In this document: positions 33,133 through 41,191 of the stretch, piece after piece | How the letters are laid out: the number at the start of each line of letters is the position of its first letter | Numbering within the stretch: position 1 is the stretch's first letter | DNA from: Streptomyces sp. S3(2020) | GTDB taxonomy: Bacteria; Actinomycetota; Actinomycetes; Streptomycetales; Streptomycetaceae | Length of the DNA stretch: 57,580 nucleotides | Direction of reading: 5' to 3' | Assembly: GCF_013044505.1 (NCBI RefSeq) | Contig: NZ_JABERD010000043.1 | Location: 1-57,580, forward strand | Program-made: the position numbers and the translations under genes | The notes under the pieces: model-generated | Told to the model about the DNA's origin: nothing | Databases searched by the model: none | What the model saw: only the letters and a program-made list of their open reading frames with translations

Positions 33133-33222
33133 CACCTCACGCGCCGTCCACGGGCTGACCCTTCGTCTCCGTCCAGCGTGGTATCCCGTACGGTGTCGCC
33201 TCTCCGTGTGCCCGGACACACC

Positions 33223-33249
33223 GGGAATGCACGCCCCTTAGGATCCGTT
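33223..33249 (+). promoter_or_regulatory. SigR-type promoter of trxBA
   Basis: GGGAAT (33223-33228), 18-bp spacer, GTT (33247-33249) matches the SigR consensus of Streptomyces. trxBA is a classic SigR thiol-stress target. The transcript would have a leader of about 65 nt before GTG 33322. Confidence 0.85.
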
Positions 33250-33321
33250 GGGTGGGGTGAGAGTTCTGAGAGGGGCTCTCACCGGCCGTACTGACGCAGT
33301 CCAGAGACGAGGAACCAAGCC

Positions 33322-34290
33322 GTGAGCGACGTCCGTAACGTGATCATCATCGGCTCCGGGCCCGCCGGCTACACGGCGGCGCTCTACACCGCGCGCGCGT
33401 CGCTGAAGCCGCTGGTCTTCGAGGGCGCCGTCACCGCAGGTGGTGCGCTGATGAACACCACCGAGGTGGAGAACTTCCCGGGCTTCCAGGACGGCATCAT
33501 GGGCCCCGAGCTCATGGACAACATGCGCGCCCAGGCCGAGCGCTTCGGCGCCGAGCTCATCCCGGACGACGTCGTCAGCGTCGACCTGACGGGCGAGATC
33601 AAGACCGTCACCGACACCGCCGGCACGGTCCACAAGGCGAAGGCCGTCATCGTCACCACGGGCTCTCAGCACCGCAAGCTCGGCCTGCCCAACGAGGACG
33701 CCCTCTCCGGCCGTGGCGTCTCCTGGTGTGCCACCTGCGACGGCTTCTTCTTCAAGGACCACGACATCGCCGTGATCGGCGGCGGTGACACCGCGATGGA
33801 GGAGGCCACCTTCCTCTCGCGCTTCGCCAAGTCCGTGACGATCGTCCACCGCCGGGACAGCCTGCGCGCCTCCAAGGCGATGCAGGAGCGCGCCTTCGCC
33901 GACCCGAAGATCAAGTTCGTGTGGGACAGCGAGATCGCCGAGATCCAGGGCGACCCGAAGCTGGCCGGCCTGAAGCTGCGCAACCTCAAGACCGGCGATC
34001 TCTCGGACCTCCCGGTGACCGGCCTGTTCATCGCGATCGGCCACGACCCGCGCACCGAGCTCTTCAAGGGCCAGCTGGAACTGGACGAGGAGGGCTACCT
34101 GAAGGTGGAAGCCCCCTCCACGCGGACCAACCTGACGGGTGTCTTCGGCGCCGGCGACGTCGTCGACCACACCTACCGCCAGGCGATCACCGCGGCCGGC
34201 ACCGGCTGCTCCGCCGCTCTCGACGCCGAGCGCTTCCTCGCCGCCCTCGCGGACGAGGAGCAGGCGGAGCCCGAGAAGACCGCTGTCTGA
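33322..34290 (+). CDS. trxB: Thioredoxin reductase
   Basis: A 322-residue FAD enzyme that reduces thioredoxin with NADPH. The FAD motif GSGPAGYTAAL is at about 10-20, the redox pair CATC at about 136-139, the NADPH motif IGGGDTAMEEA around 152, and GVFGAGDVVD near 275. GTG 33322 follows GAGGAA. It is 46 bases upstream of trxA and controlled by a SigR-like promoter, so the pair is induced by disulphide stress. Confidence 0.97.
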   Translation: MSDVRNVIIIGSGPAGYTAALYTARASLKPLVFEGAVTAGGALMNTTEVENFPGFQDGIMGPELMDNMRAQAERFGAELIPDDVVSVDLTGEIKTVTDTAGTVHKAKAVIVTTGSQHRKLGLPNEDALSGRGVSWCATCDGFFFKDHDIAVIGGGDTAMEEATFLSRFAKSVTIVHRRDSLRASKAMQERAFADPKIKFVWDSEIAEIQGDPKLAGLKLRNLKTGDLSDLPVTGLFIAIGHDPRTELFKGQLELDEEGYLKVEAPSTRTNLTGVFGAGDVVDHTYRQAITAAGTGCSAALDAERFLAALADEEQAEPEKTAV

Positions 34291-34336
34291 CCCTCCCTTC
34301 CACCCCACCCCCGCACAACCAGTTAAGGAGCCCGCC

Positions 34337-34669
34337 GTGGCCGGCACCCTGAAGAACGTGACCGACGACTCCTTCGAGCAGGACGTCCTCAAGAGCGACA
34401 AGCCCGTCCTGGTGGACTTCTGGGCCGCCTGGTGCGGTCCGTGCCGCCAGATCGCTCCGTCCCTCGAGGCGATCGCCGCCGAGTACGGCGACAGAATCGA
34501 GGTCGTCAAGCTCAACATCGACGAGAACCCGGGTACGGCCGCCAAGTACGGCGTCATGTCCATCCCGACCCTGAACGTCTACCAGGGTGGCGAGGTCGCC
34601 AAGACCATCGTCGGCGCGAAGCCCAAGGCCGCGATCGTTCGCGACCTCGAGGACTTCATCGCCGAGTGA
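34337..34669 (+). CDS. trxA: Thioredoxin
   Basis: 110 residues, a full-length cytosolic thioredoxin. The active site is WCGPC near residues 32-36, with the cis-Pro in SIPTLNVY. It reduces protein disulphides and is recharged by TrxB. GTG 34337 follows TTAAGGAG; the upstream frame overlaps trxB and is not used. It ends at a parS site and a terminator. Confidence 0.97.
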   Translation: MAGTLKNVTDDSFEQDVLKSDKPVLVDFWAAWCGPCRQIAPSLEAIAAEYGDRIEVVKLNIDENPGTAAKYGVMSIPTLNVYQGGEVAKTIVGAKPKAAIVRDLEDFIAE

Positions 34670-34693
34670 CGTTCCACGTGACAGCTGAACGAT

Positions 34694-34707
34694 GTTTCAC
34701 GTGAAAC
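34694..34707. promoter_or_regulatory. parS: parS site (perfect)
   Basis: GTTTCACGTGAAAC just after trxA, before the bidirectional terminator. Confidence 0.93.
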
Positions 34708-34710
34708 ACG

Positions 34711-34740
34711 AATGGGCCAGCCCTTACGGGCTGGCCCATT
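34711..34740. terminator. Bidirectional terminator between trxA and a GNAT gene
   Basis: AATGGGCCAGCCC with GGGCTGGCCCATT, a 13-bp stem and TTAC loop. Confidence 0.88.
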
Positions 34741-34744
34741 GTCG

Positions 34745-35362
34745 TTACAGCGGCCGTAGCGCCGGTTCCTTCTGCACGGCCCCCAGGAGCCGGTCCAGCG
34801 CCATCTCCACGTCTTCCTTCCAGGAGAGCGTCGTCCGCAGCTCCAGCCTCAGACGGGGATGCAGGTGGTGGGGACGGACCGTTTTGAAGCCCACCGCCAG
34901 AAGGTGGTCGGCGGGCAGCAGACAGGCCGGCTCCTGCCAACGGGCGTCCCCGAACGCCTCGATCGCCTTGAAGCCGCGTCGCAGGAGATCCTTGGCCACC
35001 GTCTGGACCATCACTCTGCCCAGCCCCTGCCCCTGATACCCGGGCATGATGAACGCCGTCATCAACTGCACGGCATCAGGTGACACAGGGCTCGTGGGAA
35101 ACGCCGTCGCGCGAGGGACATAGTCAGGAGGCGCGTAGAGCACGAAGCCCACCGGTACCTCGTCGACGTACACGACCCGGCCGCACGATCCCCAGTCCAA
35201 CAGGACCGAGGAGATCCAGGCTTCCTTCTCCAGGGCGGCTGTGCCTGCCTTTACCGCGGCTTCGCCGCTGACTGGGTCCAACTCCCAGAAGACACACGAG
35301 CGACAGCGCTTGGGAACGTCCTGAAGGTTGTCCAGCGTGAGCGGTACGAGCCGACGGCCCAT
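34745..35362 (-). CDS. GNAT-family acetyltransferase
   Basis: A 205-residue protein with a Cys-rich N-terminus (RCRSCVFWE, about residue 20) and a GNAT core carrying GYQGQGLGRVMVQTVAKDLLRRG as the acetyl-CoA loop. An ortholog is found at this place, next to parB, in other Streptomyces. The substrate is unknown. ATG 35362 follows GAGGAA; a longer frame would run through the overlapping small gene and promoter region. Convergent with trxA. Confidence 0.85.
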   Translation of the reverse strand: MGRRLVPLTLDNLQDVPKRCRSCVFWELDPVSGEAAVKAGTAALEKEAWISSVLLDWGSCGRVVYVDEVPVGFVLYAPPDYVPRATAFPTSPVSPDAVQLMTAFIMPGYQGQGLGRVMVQTVAKDLLRRGFKAIEAFGDARWQEPACLLPADHLLAVGFKTVRPHHLHPRLRLELRTTLSWKEDVEMALDRLLGAVQKEPALRPL

Positions 35363-35508
35363 GAAGGCTGTTCCTCGCTTCCCTCGCCCGCGGCATCGCG
35401 GGCGGCTGTCAGAGCGCTCCGTTCCCGGAGCAGGCTGCCGACGAAGCCGCCGACCGCGCCCAGCCCCAGGCCCGCGCTCACCAGTCCGGTGCGGCTCACC
35501 GTTCGCAT
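35251..35508 (-). CDS. Small hypothetical membrane protein overlapping the GNAT gene
   Basis: An 85-residue frame with ATG 35508 and a strong GGGGAGGGCAGG upstream. Residues 8-25 (LVSAGLGLGAVGGFVGSL) look like a membrane segment, followed by a charged stretch. The last 37 codons overlap the start of the GNAT gene in another frame and look like shadow sequence, so the natural product may depend on the short N-terminal half. The good ribosome site is the main support. Confidence 0.45.
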   Translation of the reverse strand: MRTVSRTGLVSAGLGLGAVGGFVGSLLRERSALTAARDAAGEGSEEQPSWAVGSYRSRWTTFRTFPSAVARVSSGSWTQSAAKPR

Positions 35509-35684
35509 GACACCTGCCCTCCCCTGAAGGTGCTGCCGGGTGGATGCGCCATACCCGAACGCATCGTATCCACGATGTGATTGCCTCGATACCGCCTGAA
35601 AGCAAAGAGCGGGCTGTGTCCGGTACCCACCGGACACAGCCCGCTCCGTCGACCTCCGTGCATCGCGCCCGGCCGGTCTGAGAC

Positions 35685-36785
35685 TCAGTCCTCCGTGTCT
35701 TCGACGTCGCCGTCCAGAAGGCTCTTCTGCAGGACGGGACCCTCGCCGGGGGCGAGCGTACCCAGGATCCGCTCAAGGTCCTCCATGGAGGCGAACTCGA
35801 CCGTGATCTTGCCCTTCTTCTGCCCCAGGTCGACCTTCACCCGCGTCTCGAAGCGGTCCGAGAGACGGCCTGCCAGATCGGTCAGCGCCGGGGAGACCCG
35901 GGCGCCGGCTCGCGGCCCCTTGGAGCGCTGAGCCGTCTGCGGCCGCGACCCCATGAGGGTCACGATCTCCTCGACGGCACGCACCGAGAGTCCCTCGGCG
36001 ACGATCCGGTGAGCCAGACGGTCCTGCTCCTCAGAATCCTCGACGGAGAGCAGAGCACGAGCGTGTCCCGCGGAGAGAACCCCGGCGGCCACTCGGCGCT
36101 GGACGGCCGGCGAGAGCCTCAGCAGACGCAGGGTGTTGGAGACCTGCGGGCGGGAACGGCCGATGCGGTCCGCCAGCTGGTCGTGCGTGCAGTTGAAGTC
36201 CTTCAGCAACTGGTCGTAGGCGGCGGCCTCTTCCAGCGGGTTCAGCTGAGCCCGGTGCAGGTTCTCCAGGAGCGCGTCCAGGAGAAGCTTCTCGTCGTCC
36301 GTGGCCCGAACGATCGCCGGGATCGCTTCCAGGCCGGCCTCACGGCTGGCCCGCCAGCGCCGCTCACCCATGATGAGCTCGTAGCGCGCCGGACCGACCT
36401 GACGGACGACGACCGGCTGGAGGAGACCGACCTCCTGGATGGAGGTGACCAGTTCGTGCAGCGCGTCCTCGTCGAAGATCTCACGCGGCTGGCGCGGGTT
36501 CGGCGTGATGGAGTCGAGCGGGAGCTCCGCGAAGTAGGCGCCCACGGGAGGCCCGGGCGTCTCCCCGTAGCCGTTGACCGACAGCTCCTCGGTTTCATGT
36601 GAAACAGGCGGCAGCGTGGCCACCTTCGCCGCGGCCACTCCGCGGTCGGTCGTCAGCACCGGTACGGCCGTCGGAGACGCGGAACCCGCGCCTCCGACCC
36701 CGGCCGGAGCCGGCGTCTTCTCCGTCGGGGCAGCAGGGATCAGTGCGCCGAGCCCACGGCCCAAACCCCTCCGTCGCTCACTCAC
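35685..36785 (-). CDS. parB: Chromosome-partitioning protein ParB
   Basis: 366 residues. A disordered basic N-terminus RRGLGRGLGALIP contains the motif that stimulates the ParA ATPase. The CTPase/ParB core has NPRQPREIF and GERRWRAS, the helix-turn-helix has DQLADRIGRSRPQVSNTLRLL, and the C-terminus carries the dimerisation domain. It binds the parS sites in this window and spreads to form the origin complex. GTG 36785 overlaps the parA stop by 4 bases (GTGA), so it is translationally coupled to parA. A one-mismatch parS lies inside it. Confidence 0.97.
   Translation of the reverse strand: MSERRRGLGRGLGALIPAAPTEKTPAPAGVGGAGSASPTAVPVLTTDRGVAAAKVATLPPVSHETEELSVNGYGETPGPPVGAYFAELPLDSITPNPRQPREIFDEDALHELVTSIQEVGLLQPVVVRQVGPARYELIMGERRWRASREAGLEAIPAIVRATDDEKLLLDALLENLHRAQLNPLEEAAAYDQLLKDFNCTHDQLADRIGRSRPQVSNTLRLLRLSPAVQRRVAAGVLSAGHARALLSVEDSEEQDRLAHRIVAEGLSVRAVEEIVTLMGSRPQTAQRSKGPRAGARVSPALTDLAGRLSDRFETRVKVDLGQKKGKITVEFASMEDLERILGTLAPGEGPVLQKSLLDGDVEDTED
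36592..36605. promoter_or_regulatory. Degenerate parS (one mismatch) inside parB
   Basis: GTTTCATGTGAAAC differs from consensus by C7 to T. It is read on the minus strand as VSHET. Confidence 0.6.
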
Positions 36786-37855
36786 TGGATGCCCTCCACC
36801 ATGCTCGGGTTGCTCTGGGTGCCGATATGGGCCTGCGTCGGGTCGTAGGCGACGCCCACGCCCTTCAATGCGATTTCTCGTGCCGCCTCAAGATAGGAGA
36901 GGGCACCGCTCGATCCTGGATCGTAGGTCAGCACCGTCTGCCCATAGCTCGGCGCCTCGGAGATACGGACCGAGCGGGGAATGCTCGTCCGCAGCACCTC
37001 GTCACCGAAGTGGGTGCGCACTTCGTCCGCGACCTGGGACGCGAGCCGCGTCCGGCCGTCGTACATGGTGAGCAGGATCGTCGAGACATGCAGGTGGGGG
37101 TTGAGGTGCCCCCGCACCAGATCGACGTTGCGCAGCAGCTGCCCCAGGCCCTCCAGCGCGTAGTACTCGCACTGGATCGGAATGAGGACCTCGGCACCGG
37201 CGACCATCGCGTTGACGGTCAGCAGGCCGAGCGAGGGCGGACAGTCGATCAGGATGTAGTCCAGCGGGTGCTCATACGCCTGGATCGCCCGCTGAAGCCG
37301 ACTCTCACGTGCCACCAGGGAGACCAGCTCGATCTCCGCGCCGGCTAGGTCGATCGTGGCGGGAGCACAGAAGAGGCCCTCTACGTCCGGGACAGGCTGG
37401 ACGACTTCGGCCAGCGGCTTGCTGTCGATCAGGACGTCATAGATGGACGGCACTTCGGCATGGTGGTCGATGCCCAGGGCCGTGGATGCGTTGCCCTGCG
37501 GGTCGAGGTCGATCACGAGGACACGGCTGCCGTGCACCGCCAGCGAAGCGGCGAGGTTGACCGTTGTCGTCGTTTTACCCACGCCACCCTTCTGGTTGGC
37601 GACCACCATGACGCGCGTCTGCTCAGGCCGAGGCAGGCCCTCGCCGGCACGGCCCAGTGCCTCCACCGCCAATTGGGCAGCACGACCGATGGGAGTGTCG
37701 TCCATCGGGGGCAGTGTTTCACGTGAAACATCGTCCCCCATCGACTCGGTACGGGGACCGGGGACCGGATCGGTCATCGGTCCCGCGATGTTGGCGTCGG
37801 ACCGCAAGGATTCACTCTCCTCGACTTCAGGCTCGCAATGAACAGAGCCTCCCAT
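36782..37855 (-). CDS. parA: Chromosome-partitioning ATPase ParA
   Basis: A 357-residue Walker-type ATPase from the start chosen here. After an acidic leader (about 1-95) the deviant Walker A KGGVGKTTTT appears, followed by Walker A' VIDLDPQGN and Walker B YILIDCPPS. It moves ParB-bound origins and in Streptomyces assembles toward hyphal tips. ATG 37855 gives MGGSVHCEPE, like related Streptomyces ParA proteins as remembered; the Shine-Dalgarno is weak. A longer frame to 38029 runs through DnaA-box and parS DNA. A parS lies in the leader coding region (VSRET). Confidence 0.95.
   Translation of the reverse strand: MGGSVHCEPEVEESESLRSDANIAGPMTDPVPGPRTESMGDDVSRETLPPMDDTPIGRAAQLAVEALGRAGEGLPRPEQTRVMVVANQKGGVGKTTTTVNLAASLAVHGSRVLVIDLDPQGNASTALGIDHHAEVPSIYDVLIDSKPLAEVVQPVPDVEGLFCAPATIDLAGAEIELVSLVARESRLQRAIQAYEHPLDYILIDCPPSLGLLTVNAMVAGAEVLIPIQCEYYALEGLGQLLRNVDLVRGHLNPHLHVSTILLTMYDGRTRLASQVADEVRTHFGDEVLRTSIPRSVRISEAPSYGQTVLTYDPGSSGALSYLEAAREIALKGVGVAYDPTQAHIGTQSNPSMVEGIQ
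37716..37729. promoter_or_regulatory. parS: parS site (perfect) inside parA
   Basis: GTTTCACGTGAAAC in the codons for the acidic N-terminal leader of ParA, read as VSRET. Confidence 0.93.
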
Positions 37856-38187
37856 GTCTTCGGGGTCGTGAACCAGTGAGGCCTGGCGTTCTGTGGAGAA
37901 ATCCACCTCTGTGGACAACTCCGTTACCTCTCCGAGTGACCCAAGAGGCTTCCGGTCACGGGGTTCGGCCGCAGCGCGACCACGGCTGATGATGCCGTGC
38001 AGCAGTGAGCGACGTTTCACGTGAAACACGATGCACAGCAGCAGAGGCCGAAGTGTCGCGACACTCCGGCATGCGTACGTTTGGCAGCTTGTGTGGAGTA
38101 CGTCTCGTCGTCAGGACGGATCAGCGACGCCCTCTGCGTCGCCGGCTCCGGCTGCTCCAGCTGTTCCCGGCGACCATCCCCCGACAG
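37856..38187. promoter_or_regulatory. rsmG-parA intergenic region with DnaA boxes and parS
   Basis: This 332-base stretch holds a TTGTCCACA-type box at 37910-37918 (minus strand, perfect), a one-mismatch box at 37892-37900, and a perfect parS at 38014-38027. A longer parA frame extends through it but lacks conserved sequence. A parAB promoter is expected here; I cannot place it. Confidence 0.55.
38014..38027. promoter_or_regulatory. parS: parS site (perfect) upstream of parA
   Basis: GTTTCACGTGAAAC about 160 bases upstream of the parA start, so ParB binding could affect parAB expression. Confidence 0.93.
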
Positions 38188-38907
38188 CTATCCCCGACGC
38201 CTACGAGCCCGCCCCGTACGAGCCGCCTTGGCCCGCTTCGCCGCGAAGCGCACACCGCCAGGGCTCTCGCCGACCTCGACGCGCACCACCGTGGACAGCG
38301 GATCCACCACGCCCTCCCCGACCTGGAGGACAGACGTCGCCACAGCGCCCAGCTTGCTCAGCGCGGTGCCCGCCGCCTTGAGCTCCTCCTCCGCCGTGTC
38401 GCCCTTGAGCGCGAGCATCTCCCCGTACGGGCGCAGCAGAGGAATGCCCCAGGCGGCCAGACGGTCCAGCGGGGCCACGGCACGTGCCGTCACGACATGC
38501 ACCGGCGGCAGCTTGCCCATGACCTCCTCGGCACGCCCCCGGATGACCGTGACATGGTCCAGGCCCAGCAGCTCCACGACCTCGGTCAGAAAAGTCGTAC
38601 GCCGCAGCAGGGGCTCCAGCAGCGTGATCTTCAGGTCCTCCCGGACGAGCGCCAGGGGAATGCCGGGGAGGCCCGCTCCCGAGCCGACGTCGCAGACCGT
38701 CACGCCCTCGGGGACGACCTCCGAGAGCACCGCACAGTTCAGCAGGTGCCGCTCCCACAGCCGGGGCACCTCACGCGGGCCGATCAGACCGCGTTGCACA
38801 CCCGCCTCAGCGAGCAGCTCCGCGTACCGGACCGCATCCGCGTAGCGATCACCAAACACCGTGCGCGCCTGCTCGGGCGCAGGGGGAAGCTCCGCTGCCT
38901 CCGTCAC
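38188..38907 (-). CDS. rsmG: 16S rRNA m7G527 methyltransferase RsmG (GidB)
   Basis: A 239-residue SAM-dependent methyltransferase acting on G527 (E. coli numbering) of 16S rRNA; loss gives low-level streptomycin resistance in Streptomyces. The SAM motif is VCDVGSGAGLPGIPLAL near residue 70, and ITLLEPLLRRTTFLTEVV and VTARAVAPL match the family. GTG 38907 follows GGAAGGA; an upstream extension is not conserved. It lies between jag and parA, the usual bacterial order. Confidence 0.96.
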   Translation of the reverse strand: MTEAAELPPAPEQARTVFGDRYADAVRYAELLAEAGVQRGLIGPREVPRLWERHLLNCAVLSEVVPEGVTVCDVGSGAGLPGIPLALVREDLKITLLEPLLRRTTFLTEVVELLGLDHVTVIRGRAEEVMGKLPPVHVVTARAVAPLDRLAAWGIPLLRPYGEMLALKGDTAEEELKAAGTALSKLGAVATSVLQVGEGVVDPLSTVVRVEVGESPGGVRFAAKRAKAARTGRARRRRG

Positions 38908-39034
38908 GGGGACCGTCCTTCCGTACCGCGATGGGCGCACCCGGCGCCGATCACCACATCCACCAGAACTATCAGGCTGACAAAGTTCGGCCCCGTCTGC
39001 GCTACAGACGGGGCCGGAGGAACGTACGGACCGA

Positions 39035-39547
39035 TCAGGCGGGAAGCACAACGACGAAGCGCTGCGGCTCCTCGCCCTCGGACTCGCTGCGCAGACCGGC
39101 AGCCTTGACGGCGTCGTGCACGACCTTGCGCTCGAACGGCGTCATCGGCTGCATCTTCACGGGCTCACCCGTGCTCTTGACCTCGGCAGCGGCCTTGGCA
39201 CCCAGCTCGGAGAGCTCGGCACGCTTCTTGGCACGGTAGCCCGCGATGTCCAGCATCAGCCGGCTGCGGTCCCCGGTCTCCCGGTGCACGGCCAGGCGCG
39301 TGAGCTCCTGGAGCGCCTCCAACACCTCGCCGTCGCGGCCGACCAGCTTGTTCAGGTCGCGGCCGCCCGAGTCGCTGATGATGGACACAGCAGCGCGGTC
39401 GGCCTCGACGTCCATGTCGATGTCGCCGTCGAGATCGGCGATGTCGAGCAGACCCTCGAGGTAGTCCGCCGCGATCTCGCCCTCCTGCTCCAGGCGGGAC
39501 AGGGTGTCTACACCCTCGGCGGCAGCGGAGGTGGTGCCTTCCGTCAC
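39035..39547 (-). CDS. jag: KhpB/Jag RNA-binding protein
   Basis: 170 residues, with a KH-like domain (about 70-115, GGRDLNKLVGRDGEVLEALQELTRLA) and an R3H domain (about 120-165, with MTPFERKVVHDAVK). It lacks the Jag-N domain and forms the short actinobacterial type. It binds RNA in the cytoplasm, probably with KhpA. GTG 39547 follows AAGGAG, 15 bases after yidC, so cotranscribed with it. Confidence 0.93.
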   Translation of the reverse strand: MTEGTTSAAAEGVDTLSRLEQEGEIAADYLEGLLDIADLDGDIDMDVEADRAAVSIISDSGGRDLNKLVGRDGEVLEALQELTRLAVHRETGDRSRLMLDIAGYRAKKRAELSELGAKAAAEVKSTGEPVKMQPMTPFERKVVHDAVKAAGLRSESEGEEPQRFVVVLPA

Positions 39548-39562
39548 GGGATGGACTCCTTC

Positions 39563-40834
39563 TTACTTCTTGGACGGGGACTTGGGCCGCTGCGGACCCT
39601 TGCGCTGTCCGGACTGGGCCTTGCTGCGGGTACTGCCGCCGGGCTGCTTCTTGGCCGGAGCGGCGGCGGGCTTGGCATCCTCGGGCTCGTCGGACTTGCT
39701 GAGCGACGTGGGCTCGTCGGCCGCCTTCGGGGCAGCCGACGCACCGCCGGCCTGCCGCTGCGACTTGCTCTGCCGCTTCGGCTGCTGACGCTTGGGAGTA
39801 CCACCGGTCGTCGGCGTACCGTCCTCGGTCTCGGTGACCTGGGCCTCGCCCTTCACCACGGTGCCGTCCGCCTGGGCCACGAGAGTCGCCTTGCTCAGAG
39901 CGTTGATGAACTTGCGCTCGAACTCGTTGCGGTCGCGTCCCTTGGCCACGATGGCCTTGACGATGGCCTTCTCACCGCGGCTGCGCGTCTTGCCGTGGTG
40001 CGTGACGTGCTTGGTCAGGCGCTCCAGGTACGCGGCCTGGGCCTTGGAACCCGGGGTCGGGTTGTTGTGGATGACGTACATCTGCTGGCCCATGGTCCAC
40101 ACGTTGGTGGTCAGCCAGTAGACGAGGACACCGACCGGGAAGTTGATGCCGAAGACGGCGAACATGACCGGGAAGACGTACATCAGCATCTTCTGCTGCT
40201 GCATGAACGGCGTCTTCACCGTGGTGTCGACGTTCTTCGTCATCAGCTGGCGCTGCGTGTAGAACTGCGACGCCGACATCAGGACGATCATGACCGCGGT
40301 GACGATGCGGACCGTGGTCAGCGAGGCATCGAGCGCCTGGACGTCCGCAGCGCTGTCGGTGAACTTCGCCGCCAGCGGGGCACCGAAGATGTGCGCCTTC
40401 TGCGCGCTCTGCAGCAGGCTCTGGTTGATGACACCGATGGTGTCGTTGTTCGCGATGCTGTTGAGCACGTGGTACAGCGCGAAGAAGAACGGCGACTGCG
40501 CCAGGATGGGAAGGCACGAGGAGAGCGGGTTGGTACCCGTCTCCTTGTACAGCTTCATCATCTCTTCGGACTGGCGCTGCTTGTCGTTCTTGTAGCGCTC
40601 CTGGATCTTCTTCATCTCGGGCTGCAGCGTCTGCATGGCCCGGGTCGCCTTGATCTGCTTCACGAAGAGCGGGATCAGGCAGATACGGATCAGGATCACC
40701 AGGGACACGATCGACAGGCCCCAGGCCCACCCGGTGTCGGGGCCGAAAATGGCGCCGTACACCTTGTGGAACTGGACGATGACCCAGGAGACAGGTGTCG
40801 TGATGAAGCTGAAGAGGCTGGCAATCGTGTCCAC
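39563..40834 (-). CDS. yidC: Membrane protein insertase YidC
   Basis: 423 residues. The five-helix Oxa1 core covers about 1-250, including AWGLSIVSLVILIRICLIPLFVKQ, followed by a long basic cytosolic tail rich in Lys, Ala and Gln that may contact ribosomes. It inserts inner-membrane proteins alone or with SecYEG. GTG 40834 follows AAGGAG. It is 3 bases after yidD in the rpmH-rnpA-yidD-yidC-jag-rsmG order. Confidence 0.96.
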   Translation of the reverse strand: MDTIASLFSFITTPVSWVIVQFHKVYGAIFGPDTGWAWGLSIVSLVILIRICLIPLFVKQIKATRAMQTLQPEMKKIQERYKNDKQRQSEEMMKLYKETGTNPLSSCLPILAQSPFFFALYHVLNSIANNDTIGVINQSLLQSAQKAHIFGAPLAAKFTDSAADVQALDASLTTVRIVTAVMIVLMSASQFYTQRQLMTKNVDTTVKTPFMQQQKMLMYVFPVMFAVFGINFPVGVLVYWLTTNVWTMGQQMYVIHNNPTPGSKAQAAYLERLTKHVTHHGKTRSRGEKAIVKAIVAKGRDRNEFERKFINALSKATLVAQADGTVVKGEAQVTETEDGTPTTGGTPKRQQPKRQSKSQRQAGGASAAPKAADEPTSLSKSDEPEDAKPAAAPAKKQPGGSTRSKAQSGQRKGPQRPKSPSKK

Positions 40835-40837
40835 TAA

Positions 40838-41191
40838 TCATGCTCCTTGGGCATGGGACGGTGTCTCTGCGGCCGGGCTCGAAGGAGTCTGTCCTTCAAT
40901 GGCCGTTTCGGCGGCGGAGGGCCCGCCCTTGCGTGCACGCCAGGCGTTACGCAGCATTTCGTGCCACCGCGGGCGCTTGCGGGGCGGAACATGGTCCACA
41001 CCGCCCAGCGACCACGGATTGCACCGCAGGATGCGCCAGGCGGTGAGCGCCGTGCCCTTGATCGCACCGTGCCGGTCGATGGCCGTGTAGCCGTAGTGGG
41101 AGCACGACGGGTAGTACTTGCAGACAGGCCCCAGCAGTGGACTGATCGTCCACTGGTACAGCTTGATCAGAGCCAGCAGCGGGTACTTCAT
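40838..41191 (-). CDS. yidD: YidD membrane-protein insertion efficiency factor
   Basis: 117 residues. The family core is in the first 75 residues: KLYQWTISPLLGPVCKYYPSCSHYGYTAI with conserved cysteines, and WRILRCNPWSLGGVDHVP. A disordered tail of about 40 residues is additional. It lies between rnpA and yidC, as usual. Its ATG overlaps the rnpA stop by 4 bases (ATGA), so the two are coupled. Confidence 0.95.
   Translation of the reverse strand: MKYPLLALIKLYQWTISPLLGPVCKYYPSCSHYGYTAIDRHGAIKGTALTAWRILRCNPWSLGGVDHVPPRKRPRWHEMLRNAWRARKGGPSAAETAIEGQTPSSPAAETPSHAQGA

Noticed and set aside
34671..34684. GTTCCACGTGACAG as a further parS
   Set aside because: Three mismatches to the consensus, and a perfect site lies 23 bases away; it is probably chance or relict.
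37856..38029. Longer ParA beginning MFHVKRR at 38029
   Set aside because: That start lies within a parS-derived sequence (FHVKR is what parS encodes in another frame), and the extra residues cover DnaA boxes with no conserved protein features.
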